Part shown: positions 1 through 5,945 of the stretch, piece after piece | Layout: each line of letters begins with the position of its first letter | How positions within the stretch are numbered: the first letter of the stretch is position 1 | Origin: RECO01 sp050485385 | Lineage (GTDB): Bacteria > Pseudomonadota > Alphaproteobacteria > Geminicoccales > Geminicoccaceae | Reading direction: 5' to 3' | NCBI GenBank assembly: GCA_050485385.1 | Contig: JBJHBG010000133.1 | Span: 1-11,427 of the forward strand | Length of the DNA: 11,427 bases | The notes under the pieces: generated by a model | Told to the model about the DNA's origin: nothing | The model's database searches: none | Seen by the model: only the letters and a program-made list of their open reading frames with translations | Translations under genes and position numbers: made by a program

Positions 1-2
1 TG

Positions 3-83
3 GTCAGCGGCCCCACCCTTACCAACGTCAACGACTTCCGCGCGGTGTTGGTCGACCCGCGGCTGAATGGCGATCGAACCTAA
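3..83 (+). CDS. Glycerate 2-kinase (MOFRL/TtuD family), C-terminal end only
   Basis: Only the last 26 codons and the TAA stop (81-83) lie in the window; the gene begins upstream. The reading frame from position 3 gives a tail starting VSGPTLTNVNDFRAVLV, which matches the conserved C-terminal signature (GPT-TNVND-RA-L-) of the MOFRL-domain glycerate 2-kinases, also annotated as hydroxypyruvate reductase/TtuD. Enzymes of this family phosphorylate D-glycerate to 2-phosphoglycerate in glyoxylate, tartrate or serine-cycle metabolism in the cytoplasm. The family call rests on about 17 recognisable residues, so it is good but not certain. The hairpin element that follows could end its transcript. 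Confidence 0.68.
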   Translation, partial: VSGPTLTNVNDFRAVLVDPRLNGDRT

Positions 84-92
84 GGGCAGTGG

Positions 93-158
93 CAGGGGGC
101 TTTTTGCCCCCTGCACCCCCCAAACTCTAGGGGGGCGCGGGGGGCAAAAAGCCCCCCG
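93..158. repeat. Large imperfect palindrome made of two mirrored hairpins; possible terminator
   Basis: Arms of 29 bases (93-121 and 130-158) are complementary at 26 positions around an 8-base centre (122-129). Each arm also folds on its own: 93-100 pairs perfectly with 106-113 around TTTTT, and 138-145 pairs perfectly with 151-158 around AAAAA. The element fills the gap between the glycerate kinase stop and the SDR ribosome binding site. No U-tract follows either stem, so it is not a textbook intrinsic terminator. It could act as an mRNA 3'-end stabiliser, a bidirectional terminator or a dispersed intergenic palindrome. Similar G/C-run motifs occur near 1220-1235 and 2251-2284. Confidence 0.75.
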
Positions 159-177
159 AACCCTGCGACCGAACCGC

Positions 178-184
178 AAGGAGG
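178..184 (+). promoter_or_regulatory. Ribosome binding site of the SDR at 189
   Basis: AAGGAGG lies four bases before the ATG at 189. It is a near-consensus Shine-Dalgarno sequence and fixes this start. Confidence 0.8.
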
Positions 185-188
185 AACC

Positions 189-953
189 ATGGACGAACTG
201 AAGGACAAGGTGGTTGTCGTCACCGGGGCCAGCCGCGGCATCGGTGCGGCGACGGTGCGCGCGTTCGCGGGCCAGGGTGCCAAGGTGGTGGCGACGGCTC
301 GGTCTGCCGGGGCGATCGAGGCGCTGGCCGCAGAGGTGCGGGCCGACGGTGGCGAGGCCGTGGCGGTGCCGGGCGACGTTGCGGTCTACGCCGACGTCGA
401 GGCGGTGGTGGGCGCGGCGACGGAGCGCTTCGGGCGGCTGGACGTGCTGGTCAACAATGCCGGCGTGATCGAGCCGATCGCCCGGCTGGAGGACGGCGAT
501 CCGGCGGCCTGGGGTGCGGCCTTCGACGTCAACGCCAAGGGCGTCTATCATGGCCTGCGCGCGGCGATCCCGGTGATGCGCGCCCAGGGCGGCGGGGTGA
601 TCGTCAACGTCAGCTCGGGGGCGGCGGTCAACGCGCTGGAGGGCTGGAGCCATTACTGCGCCGGCAAGGCGGCAGCCTTGATGCTGACGCGCTGCGCCGA
701 CCTCGAGCACCGCGACCACAACATCCGCGTCGTCGGCCTCAGCCCCGGCACGGTCGCAACCGAGATGCAGGTGCTGATCAAGGCCTCGGGCCTCAACCCG
801 GTGAGCCGGCTCGACCCGGCCGTCCACATCCCGCCCGAATGGGCCGCCCGCGCCATCGCCTGGCTCTGCACCTCGGCCGCGAGCGACCTCCACGGCGTCG
901 ACTTCGCGCTCCGCGATGCCGAGAACCGCCGGCGGGTCGGGTTGATGGACTGA
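189..953 (+). CDS. SDR-family NAD(P)-dependent oxidoreductase
   Basis: A 254-residue classical short-chain dehydrogenase/reductase, the usual length for the family, expected to interconvert an alcohol and a ketone in the cytoplasm. Visible motifs are the cofactor loop TGASRGIG (12-19), the adenine-pocket D63, NNAG (89-92), and the catalytic set N115, S143, Y156 and K160 (YxxxK). The end of strand beta-2 reads VVATARS with no acidic residue, which favours NADP(H) over NAD(H); that is inference. The C-terminal part (about 195-254) is divergent, lacks the common DGG ending and probably carries the substrate lid, so the substrate is unknown. The start is set by AAGGAGG four bases upstream. It stands alone, about 105 bases after the glycerate kinase; a shared role with that gene is possible but unproven. 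Confidence 0.93.
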   Translation: MDELKDKVVVVTGASRGIGAATVRAFAGQGAKVVATARSAGAIEALAAEVRADGGEAVAVPGDVAVYADVEAVVGAATERFGRLDVLVNNAGVIEPIARLEDGDPAAWGAAFDVNAKGVYHGLRAAIPVMRAQGGGVIVNVSSGAAVNALEGWSHYCAGKAAALMLTRCADLEHRDHNIRVVGLSPGTVATEMQVLIKASGLNPVSRLDPAVHIPPEWAARAIAWLCTSAASDLHGVDFALRDAENRRRVGLMD

Positions 954-1026
954 AGGTGGCGGCCCCCAAGAGTGGGAGCCACGACGCGTGCGCTGCCCGC
1001 GAAAAAACGCCAACCCACTGAAAACA

Positions 1027-1056
1027 AAAACGAAAATGCCTGTCCCGGTTCGTTTT
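1027..1056 (+). terminator. Possible weak terminator after the SDR gene
   Basis: AAAACGAA (1027-1034) is perfectly complementary to TTCGTTTT (1049-1056) around a 14-base loop, and more T follows (1059-1063). It lies 74 bases past the SDR stop, and the A-tract/stem/T-tract layout could work in both directions. The stem is AT-rich and the loop long, so support is modest. Confidence 0.35.
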
Positions 1057-1219
1057 GATTTTTCGCTTTACCACACCGTCCTGGCCCCTCCACCGACCAG
1101 CGAAACTTACACCGAATAGGCCCAAGATCCTAGAGTGGATGCGGTAGATCGCTTCGAAGAAGCCTACGGCTTGGCGGCACGTGCAGCGGGGTCGGACAGG
1201 CAAAGCAGGCAGGGAGCAC

Positions 1220-1235
1220 GCCCCCTGCAACCCCC
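1220..1235 (+). repeat. Short motif shared with the 93-158 element
   Basis: GCCCCCTGCAACCCCC repeats GCCCCCTGCACCCCC of 106-120 with one extra A. The preceding CAGGG at 1210-1214 could pair with the CCCTG inside it, giving a weak hairpin. It may be a degenerate copy of the same intergenic palindrome; chance similarity in GC-rich DNA is not excluded. Confidence 0.35.
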
Positions 1236-1335
1236 ATTCTGCAAACGGCCCGAAGCGGGCATTCAGGTTCGCTGCCGCCGCGAGGTGTCGCAGCCGCGAG
1301 GCAAGTCCGGAGGACGGCATTGCGAACATCCGAAA

Positions 1336-1388
1336 GGCGCCACAAATCTGCCGACCCATCCAGAGTTTTGGACGGGGTTTGTGGCGCC
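1336..1388. repeat. Strong inverted repeat with nested stem
   Basis: GGCGCCACAAA (1336-1346) is perfectly complementary to TTTGTGGCGCC (1378-1388). Inside it, 1355-1361 pairs with 1370-1376 at six of seven positions around an 8-base loop. A short further stem (1392-1396 with 1400-1404) runs into eight T (1402-1409), so transcription on the plus strand could end here. No gene ends close by on the plus strand. A structured RNA, a terminator for a lost gene, or the end of a small mobile repeat are all possible. Confidence 0.6.
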
Positions 1389-1585
1389 TCGAAACCCGCG
1401 GTTTTTTTTCGGTCGACCCACGAAGGGCGCCAAAAAGGACCGTTCTTCGCGCCGTCTGCATCTCAGCCGATCCGCCACCTCCAACGCTTGGCGCAGTGCG
1501 TTCAGAGGTTCTGATTTTCGCACGGTGCAGGCGTGTGCCTTCCACCCCTAAATAAGGGTCGAAAGGCCTCGGTCGCCCACTCAGG

Positions 1586-1936
1586 TTAGAGCTTGATACC
1601 CAGCTTCTCGGAAGCTTCCTGCTTCAAGTATGCGATTGCTATATCTGTCATCATACCAAGTGTGGCGCCGCCAATTTGTGCAGCTGCATCCTTGGTTTTT
1701 TTCCATATCGTATCGTTCTTGATAGCTTCAATGTAATTGTGCCCCTGATTGGTGAGACGGTAAGTATGACCCTGCTGAAATGTCATTAGGCCAGCATCAC
1801 AGAGCAACTCGATATGATAATTTCGCTTTACTTCGTCTTTGCTTGAGTTCACAATCTTAACAACTAATACATACGGTATCTCTTGAGCTTCGATCTCAAG
1901 AAGAAGATCCCGAATGTATTCATCGTCACGTGTCAT
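1586..1936 (-). CDS. DUF2513-family hypothetical protein
   Basis: A 116-residue protein beginning MTRDDEYIRDLLLEIEAQ. The layout matches DUF2513: an opening M-RD-(D)-IR-LL-EIE helix, a central segment YHIELLCDAGLM (40-51) followed by YRLTNQGHNYIEAIKNDTIW (59-78), and an amphipathic end with KLGI. The middle resembles a winged-helix fold, but its function is not established; members are common in prophages and other mobile DNA. I chose ATG at 1936 over an in-frame TTG at 1948, because GGAGAGG (1940-1946) sits at the right distance for 1936 and because family members start at this methionine. Base composition is clearly poorer in G/C than the flanks, with AT-ending codons (AAT, ATA, ACA), which suggests horizontal acquisition. 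Its ATG overlaps the stop of a possible upstream ORF. Confidence 0.82.
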   Translation of the reverse strand: MTRDDEYIRDLLLEIEAQEIPYVLVVKIVNSSKDEVKRNYHIELLCDAGLMTFQQGHTYRLTNQGHNYIEAIKNDTIWKKTKDAAAQIGGATLGMMTDIAIAYLKQEASEKLGIKL

Positions 1937-2154
1937 TATCCTCTCCAAGGCCGATATCGACGATTAGCATAATTCTTTCGGTCTCGGACAAAGACCTTTC
2001 GAATTTTCCTGGTCGGGGTTCTTGGCATCTTGACCCCGTACAACAGATTTATCGCCCGAACCACGACGGACGTGCAATAGGCAATCGGCGCGGCCTTCCA
2101 GCTGGCCGGGTCTATGCTTCTTAGTGGCGCATCGCCGACATAGAGCCGATCCAT
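1936..2154 (-). CDS. Possible small hypothetical protein upstream of the DUF2513 gene
   Basis: An open frame of 72 codons whose TAA stop (1936-1938) overlaps the ATG of the DUF2513 gene by one base (TAATG), a junction typical of translational coupling. The product is basic, with an Arg/Lys/Tyr-rich C-terminal half (KIRKVFVRDRKNYANRRYRP). I recognise no family. Against it, no good ribosome binding site precedes the ATG at 2154 and the frame is short. It could also be the remnant of a longer gene, since composition changes along it from GC-rich to AT-richer. Treat it as unproven. Confidence 0.33.
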   Translation of the reverse strand: MDRLYVGDAPLRSIDPASWKAAPIAYCTSVVVRAINLLYGVKMPRTPTRKIRKVFVRDRKNYANRRYRPWRG

Positions 2155-2296
2155 GGCCGTGGGTGCCTGCCGTGTGGTCCCTGTCCCCGGTCCATGTGGG
2201 ATCCTTCGAGCCCGGTCCGCACCGAAGTGGCGGCGGCAGCGCCGTCGCCTTGGGGGGTGTGGGGGGGACCATCAAGTCCCCCCGCTCTCTTCCTCC
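1937..2296. other. Region between the DUF2513 gene and the TSUP permease
   Basis: About 360 bases separating two minus-strand genes. Apart from the possible 72-codon ORF, it holds a 6-bp inverted repeat (CGGGGT 2014-2019 with ACCCCG 2033-2038) and the G/C hairpin at 2262-2283. Composition steps from AT-richer (below about 2050) to GC-rich (above about 2090), marking the edge of the foreign-looking patch. I see no direct repeat, integrase or tRNA that would define an insertion boundary. Confidence 0.5.
2262..2283 (-). terminator. Candidate terminator hairpin of the TSUP gene
   Basis: GGGGGGAC (2262-2269) pairs perfectly with GTCCCCCC (2276-2283) around a 6-base loop. On the minus strand it starts 13 bases past the TSUP stop, where a terminator is expected. 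What follows on that strand is C-rich (ACACCCCCC) rather than a U-tract, as also seen beside the 93-158 element, so it may be the same kind of 3'-end structure rather than a classical intrinsic terminator. Confidence 0.45.
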
Positions 2297-3034
2297 TTAC
2301 GCGAGGGCGAGCGTCGAGAGGCCGACGGCGGTGATGATGGCGAGGGCGATGCGGCGGTAGAGGGCGTCGCCGGTGTGGCCGAAGGCGCGGGCGCCGAGCC
2401 AGAGGCCGAGGGCGTAGGTGGGCATGAGGAGGGCGGTCAGCAGCAGGACGTCCGCCGTCAGCACGCCGGCGGTGGCGAAGCCCGCGAGGGCGATGACGCC
2501 GGTGAAGCCGAAGAAGACGACGATGTTGGCGCGGGTGCGGGCGGCGGCGTCCTGGCCGCTGAGCCAGAAGAGGATGACGGGCGGGCCGCCGATGCCGGTG
2601 GAGCCGGCGAGCAGGCCCGCCGCGGAACCGGTCGCCACCGTCGCCGGCCGGCCCGGCTGGGTCGTCCGCCTGAGCCCGAGCGCCATGGCGGCGGCGACGG
2701 TGAGCACGACCACGGCCATCGCCTGGGTCAGCACCCGTGGATCGGCGACGAGGAGCAGGTAGACCCCGAGCGGGAAGGTGACGACGAAGCCCGCCACCAA
2801 GGGCAGCACCTCGCCCCAGGCACAGCGGCGGACGGCGGTGACGACCATCGGCACGGTGAGGACGATGTCGACCAGGAGCAGCACCGGGACGGCAACGCGG
2901 GGGCCGTAGAGGATCGCCAGCACCGGCACCAGGATCATCGCCGCCCCGAAGCCGGAGAAGCCGCGGACGATGCCGGCGACGAGTGCGGTCGCCGTGGCCA
3001 GCGCGAAGCTCCAGGTCCAGGGGTCGACGTCCAA
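2297..3034 (-). CDS. TauE/SafE (TSUP) family membrane permease
   Basis: A 245-residue polytopic inner-membrane protein with about seven or eight hydrophobic segments. It shows the two half-repeats diagnostic of TSUP proteins: RGFSGFGAAMILVP (24-37) near the N-terminus and GSTGIGGPPVILFWLS (144-159) in the second half. The family exports or imports small anions such as sulfite, sulfoacetate or other organosulfur compounds; the substrate here cannot be told. The frame stays open upstream to 3259, but that would run into the divergent thiolase gene. I chose TTG at 3034: it gives the usual family length, puts the first helix right after the start and has GGAG eight bases upstream. The start is the least certain part. 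It is transcribed away from the thiolase across a 103-base gap, so shared regulation is possible. Confidence 0.88.
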   Translation of the reverse strand: MDVDPWTWSFALATATALVAGIVRGFSGFGAAMILVPVLAILYGPRVAVPVLLLVDIVLTVPMVVTAVRRCAWGEVLPLVAGFVVTFPLGVYLLLVADPRVLTQAMAVVVLTVAAAMALGLRRTTQPGRPATVATGSAAGLLAGSTGIGGPPVILFWLSGQDAAARTRANIVVFFGFTGVIALAGFATAGVLTADVLLLTALLMPTYALGLWLGARAFGHTGDALYRRIALAIITAVGLSTLALA

Positions 3035-3137
3035 CGGCCGGGCTCCGGGCTTGACAGGGGACGGGCGCCGCGCGTCTCTGCCGCCCGGTAGCGCACTGGT
3101 GGCACGGGCCCGGTGCTTGGACCAGGGGAGCGGGAGC
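3035..3137. promoter_or_regulatory. Divergent promoter region between the TSUP permease and the thiolase cluster
   Basis: This gap must hold the start signals of the five-gene plus-strand cluster and of the permease. A perfect TTGACA (-35-like) lies at 3051-3056 on the plus strand, but nothing close to TATAAT lies 16-18 bases further on, so it is only a candidate. GGGGAG at 3125-3130 is the thiolase ribosome binding site, seven bases from its ATG. Confidence 0.35.
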
Positions 3138-4304
3138 ATGGCTGGCTGCATCGTCGGCTGGGCGCACGGCAAGTTCGGCAAGCTGGAGGGCCGCGGCGTC
3201 GAGGACCTGGTGGTCGAGGTGGCCGCCGACGCGCTGAAGCATGCCGCGTTGGAGCCCAAGGACGTGGATGCGATCTACGTCGGCCAGTTCAACGGCGGCT
3301 TCGTCCGCCAGGAATTCCCCTCCTCGCTGGTGCTCCAGCTCGACCCGAGCCTGCGCTTCAAGCCGGCGACGCGCGTCGAGAACGCCTGTGCCACCGGCAG
3401 TGCCGCCATCCACCAGGGGCTGAACGCCATCGCCGCCGGCCGTGCGCGGCGCGTGCTGGTCGTCGGTGTGGAGAAGATGACCGAGGTCTCCGGCAAGGCG
3501 GTCGGCGACATCCTGATCAAGGCCTCCTATCTGCCCGAGGACGGCGAGATCGAGGGCGGCTTCGCGGGCGTCTTCGGCCGCATCGCCCAGGCCTATTTCC
3601 AGAAATACGGCGACCAGTCGGACGCGCTCGCCCGCATCGCCGCGAAGAACCACAAGAACGGCGCCGAGAACCCCTTGGCGCATTTGCGAAAGGACGTGGG
3701 CTACGACTTCTGCCGCAACGAGAGCGAGAAGAACCCCTACGTTGCCGGCCCGCTCAAGCGGACCGACTGCTCGCTCGTCTCCGACGGTGCGGCGGCGGTG
3801 GTGCTGGCCGACCTCGACACGGCCCTGGCCTCCCCGCAGGCGGTGGTCTTTCGCGCCGCCGAGCACGTCAACGACTTCCTGCCCATGTCCAAGCGCGACG
3901 TGATCGCCTTCGAAGGCTGTGCCCTGGCGTGGCAGCGCGCCCTCGCCCATGCCGGCGTCGGCCTCGACGACCTGAGCCTGGTCGAGACCCACGACTGCTT
4001 CACCGTGGCGGAGCTCCTGGAATACGAGGCGATGGGCCTGGCATCCCCCGGCGAGGGTGCCCGCGTGACGGCCGAGGGTCTGACGGAGAAGGACGGCAAG
4101 CTGCCGGTCAACCCGTCGGGCGGGCTCAAGTCCAAGGGCCACCCGATCGGTGCCACCGGCGTTTCGATGCACGCGCTCGCCTGCATGCAGCTCACCGGCA
4201 CGGCGGGCGGCATCCAGGTCGACGGGGCCAAGCTCGCCGGCATCTTCAACATGGGCGGTGCCGCCGTCGCCAACTACGTCAGCATCCTGGAGCGGCTGCG
4301 CTGA
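3138..4304 (+). CDS. SCP2-type thiolase / acetyl-CoA acyltransferase-like protein
   Basis: A 388-residue thiolase-fold enzyme, expected to cleave or form a 3-ketoacyl-CoA in the cytoplasm. Motifs are the nucleophile loop ENACATGSAAI with Cys84, VETHDCFT (282-289), the oxyanion/His loop NPSGGLKSKGHPIGATG (325-341, His335) and the C-terminal loop GIFNMGGAAVANY (368-380). The HDCF motif in place of NEAF, and the absence of the usual CxGGG cysteine (FNMGG here), place it in the SCP2/lipid-transfer-protein branch, where the HDCF cysteine (Cys287) serves as the second catalytic cysteine. Bacterial relatives often act with a small DUF35 zinc-ribbon partner (for example BbsA/BbsB); none is in this window. 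The ATG at 3138 has GGGGAG seven bases upstream. It is first in a five-gene co-directional cluster; the specific substrate is unknown. Confidence 0.9.
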   Translation: MAGCIVGWAHGKFGKLEGRGVEDLVVEVAADALKHAALEPKDVDAIYVGQFNGGFVRQEFPSSLVLQLDPSLRFKPATRVENACATGSAAIHQGLNAIAAGRARRVLVVGVEKMTEVSGKAVGDILIKASYLPEDGEIEGGFAGVFGRIAQAYFQKYGDQSDALARIAAKNHKNGAENPLAHLRKDVGYDFCRNESEKNPYVAGPLKRTDCSLVSDGAAAVVLADLDTALASPQAVVFRAAEHVNDFLPMSKRDVIAFEGCALAWQRALAHAGVGLDDLSLVETHDCFTVAELLEYEAMGLASPGEGARVTAEGLTEKDGKLPVNPSGGLKSKGHPIGATGVSMHALACMQLTGTAGGIQVDGAKLAGIFNMGGAAVANYVSILERLR

Positions 4305-4374
4305 GGCGGATCGTGGCGGCGGGGCTCCGATCTCCGTGGGCGAGCGTTCCGGGGCATCCGACGGGGGAGTGAGC

Positions 4375-5151
4375 ATGCGTCTTGCCGGCCGAACGGCCAT
4401 CGTTACCGGTGCCGCGTCCGGCATCGGCCGGGCCATCGCCCTGCGCTTTGCCGCCGAGGGCGCCAAGGTCGTCGTGGCCGACGTCACCGAGACGCCGCGC
4501 GAGGGCGGCGCGCCGACGGCACGGGTCATCGCGGAGCGCGGCGGCGTGGGTGACTTCCATAGCTGCGACGTCACGTCCTGGGACGCCGTCGACGCGCTGG
4601 TGACGGCGACCGTCGAGCGCCATGGCCGGCTCGACCTGATGGTCAACAACGCCATGGTGACGAGTTTCCAGCCGGCGCCGCTGCTCGCGTGCAGCGAGGA
4701 GCAGTGGCGGCGCACGCTGGACGTCAACCTCACCGGCGTCTTCTACGGCTGCAAGCGGGCGGTGCAGCAGATGCGCGAGCAGGCACCGTTGGGCGAGGTG
4801 CGTGGGCGGATCGTCAACCTCGCCTCGCAGTTCGGCTTCGTCGCCCCGCCCGGCAACTGTGCCTATGCCGTGACCAAGGCCGCCGTGGTGCAACTCACCC
4901 GCAGCGTTGCCCGCGACTACGCGGCGGACCTCGTCGCCTGCAACGCCATCGCCCCGGGCAAGGTGATGACCGGCAAGGGCGGCCAGCCGGAAACGCCCGA
5001 GGTGGTCGCGTTCTCGGAAAGCCGCACCCCCTGGCCGCGTCTGGGCCGGCCCGACGACATCGCCGGCGCCGCGCTCTTTCTGGCGAGCGACGACAGCCTC
5101 TACGTGCAGGGCGAGACGCTGGTCGTCGACGGCGGGTGGCTCGCGGCATGA
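4375..5151 (+). CDS. SDR-family oxidoreductase, first of a tandem pair
   Basis: A 258-residue classical SDR. TGAASGIG (11-18) binds the cofactor, Asp36 after beta-2 (VVVADVT) points to NAD(H), and D65, N118, S151, Y164 and K168 complete the site, with S and Y 13 residues apart as usual. NNAG is altered to NNAM (91-94). The end DGGW is typical of FabG/glucose-dehydrogenase-like members. GGGGGAG (4363-4369) sets the ATG at 4375; a GTG two codons earlier overlaps that site and is less likely. It follows the thiolase by 70 bases and overlaps the next SDR by four bases (ATGA). It is about 82% identical in protein to that SDR by my hand alignment (46 differences in 258), so the two arose by tandem duplication. 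A 3-hydroxyacyl-CoA or related alcohol substrate would fit the thiolase, but that is inference. Confidence 0.93.
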   Translation: MRLAGRTAIVTGAASGIGRAIALRFAAEGAKVVVADVTETPREGGAPTARVIAERGGVGDFHSCDVTSWDAVDALVTATVERHGRLDLMVNNAMVTSFQPAPLLACSEEQWRRTLDVNLTGVFYGCKRAVQQMREQAPLGEVRGRIVNLASQFGFVAPPGNCAYAVTKAAVVQLTRSVARDYAADLVACNAIAPGKVMTGKGGQPETPEVVAFSESRTPWPRLGRPDDIAGAALFLASDDSLYVQGETLVVDGGWLAA

Positions 5152-5945
5152 GCGCCGTCCCTTCCAACCTGCGCCTCGCGGGCCGTACGGCCATCGTCAC
5201 CGGCGGGTCGTCGGGCATCGGCCGTGCCGTAGCACTGCGCTTTGCCCGTGAAGGCGCCCATGTGGTGGTCGCCGACCTGACCGAGCAGCCGCTGGAGGGC
5301 GGAGCACCCACGGCCGAGGCCATCGCCGCCGCCGGCGGCGATGGCCGGTTCGTTGCTTGCGACGTGACGTCGTGGGACCAAGTGGACGCGCTGGTGGGCG
5401 ACACGGTGGCCCGCCACGGCCGGCTCGACGTGATGGTCAACGGTGCCCGCACCAACGACTACCTGACCGCACCCCTGCTCGCGTGCAGCGAGGCGCAGTG
5501 GCGACGGACGCTCGACGTCAACCTCACCGGCAGCTTCTACGGCTGCAAGCGCGCGGTCCGGCAAATGCGCGCGCAGGACGTCGTGGGCGAGGTTCGCGGG
5601 CGGATCGTCAACCTCGCCTCGCAGTTCGGCTTCGTCGCCCCGCCCGGCAACTGCGCCTACGCCGTGACCAAGGCGGCCGTGGTGCAGCTCACCCGCAGCG
5701 TCGCCCGCGACTACGCGGCCGACCGCATCGTCTGCAACGCCATCGCCCCCGGCAAGGTGATGACCGGCAAGGGCGGCCAGCCGGAAACGCCGGAGACCGT
5801 GGCCTATTCCCACAGCCGCACGCCCTGGCCCCGCCTCGGTCGCCCGGACGACATCGCCGGAGCGGCCCTCTTCCTCGCCACCGACGACAGCCTCTACGTC
5901 CAGGGCGAAACCCTGGTCGCCGACGGCGGCTGGCTCGCGGGATGA
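5148..5945 (+). CDS. SDR-family oxidoreductase, second of a tandem pair
   Basis: A 265-residue paralogue of the preceding SDR, with seven extra N-terminal residues (MSAVPSN). It keeps TGGSSGIG (18-25), Asp43 for NAD(H), D72, N125, S158, Y171 and K175. The NNAG motif is degraded to NGAR (98-101). Differences from its twin concentrate in the N-terminal half, above all in the loop after NNAG (101-107). Residues 147-192 are identical to 140-185 of the first copy. Both copies end in nearly the same bases and both overlap the following start by ATGA, so the duplication seems to have carried the junction along. The first ATG overlaps the upstream stop by four bases and has only a weak ribosome binding site, which suggests translational coupling. 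The pair may form a mixed tetramer or act on two related substrates; both ideas are inference. Confidence 0.92.
   Translation: MSAVPSNLRLAGRTAIVTGGSSGIGRAVALRFAREGAHVVVADLTEQPLEGGAPTAEAIAAAGGDGRFVACDVTSWDQVDALVGDTVARHGRLDVMVNGARTNDYLTAPLLACSEAQWRRTLDVNLTGSFYGCKRAVRQMRAQDVVGEVRGRIVNLASQFGFVAPPGNCAYAVTKAAVVQLTRSVARDYAADRIVCNAIAPGKVMTGKGGQPETPETVAYSHSRTPWPRLGRPDDIAGAALFLATDDSLYVQGETLVADGGWLAG

Larger units (their letters stand above)
954..1585. other. Long intergenic stretch without a convincing gene
   Basis: About 630 bases between the SDR and the convergent DUF2513 gene. Open frames exist on both strands (for example 1135-1551 plus and 1263-1523 minus), but they overlap each other in several frames, lack ribosome binding sites and translate to Arg/Pro/Ser-rich sequence with no recognisable domain. 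I see no tRNA, rRNA or CRISPR pattern. What is visible is an AT-richer zone near 1010-1110, inverted repeats at 1027-1056 and 1336-1388, a run of eight T at 1402-1409, three copies of GGCGCC (1336, 1383, 1426) and a GCCCCCTGCAACCCCC motif (1220-1235) resembling part of the 93-158 element. It may be a decayed or repeat-derived region at the edge of an insertion. Confidence 0.6.

Noticed and set aside
1240..1340. Possible tRNA or tmRNA fragment suggested by GGTTCG-like bases near 1265
   Set aside because: No acceptor-stem complementarity, anticodon arm or correctly spaced T-arm can be drawn.
1135..1551. Open frames on both strands in the 954-1585 gap as possible small genes
   Set aside because: Several frames are open at once, none has a ribosome binding site or a recognisable domain, and the translations are typical GC-driven shadows.
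3035..3259. Longer N-terminus for the TSUP permease, up to 3259
   Set aside because: It would overlap the start of the divergent thiolase and add about 75 residues with no membrane or family character.
2121..4733. Very long open frame (870 codons) on the minus strand covering the TSUP gene, the thiolase and part of the first SDR
   Set aside because: It runs antisense through two clearly coding genes in a GC-rich region where stop codons are rare, and its product is low-complexity Arg/Gly/Ala/His-rich sequence. Over 2297-3034 it is a different frame from the real TSUP protein.
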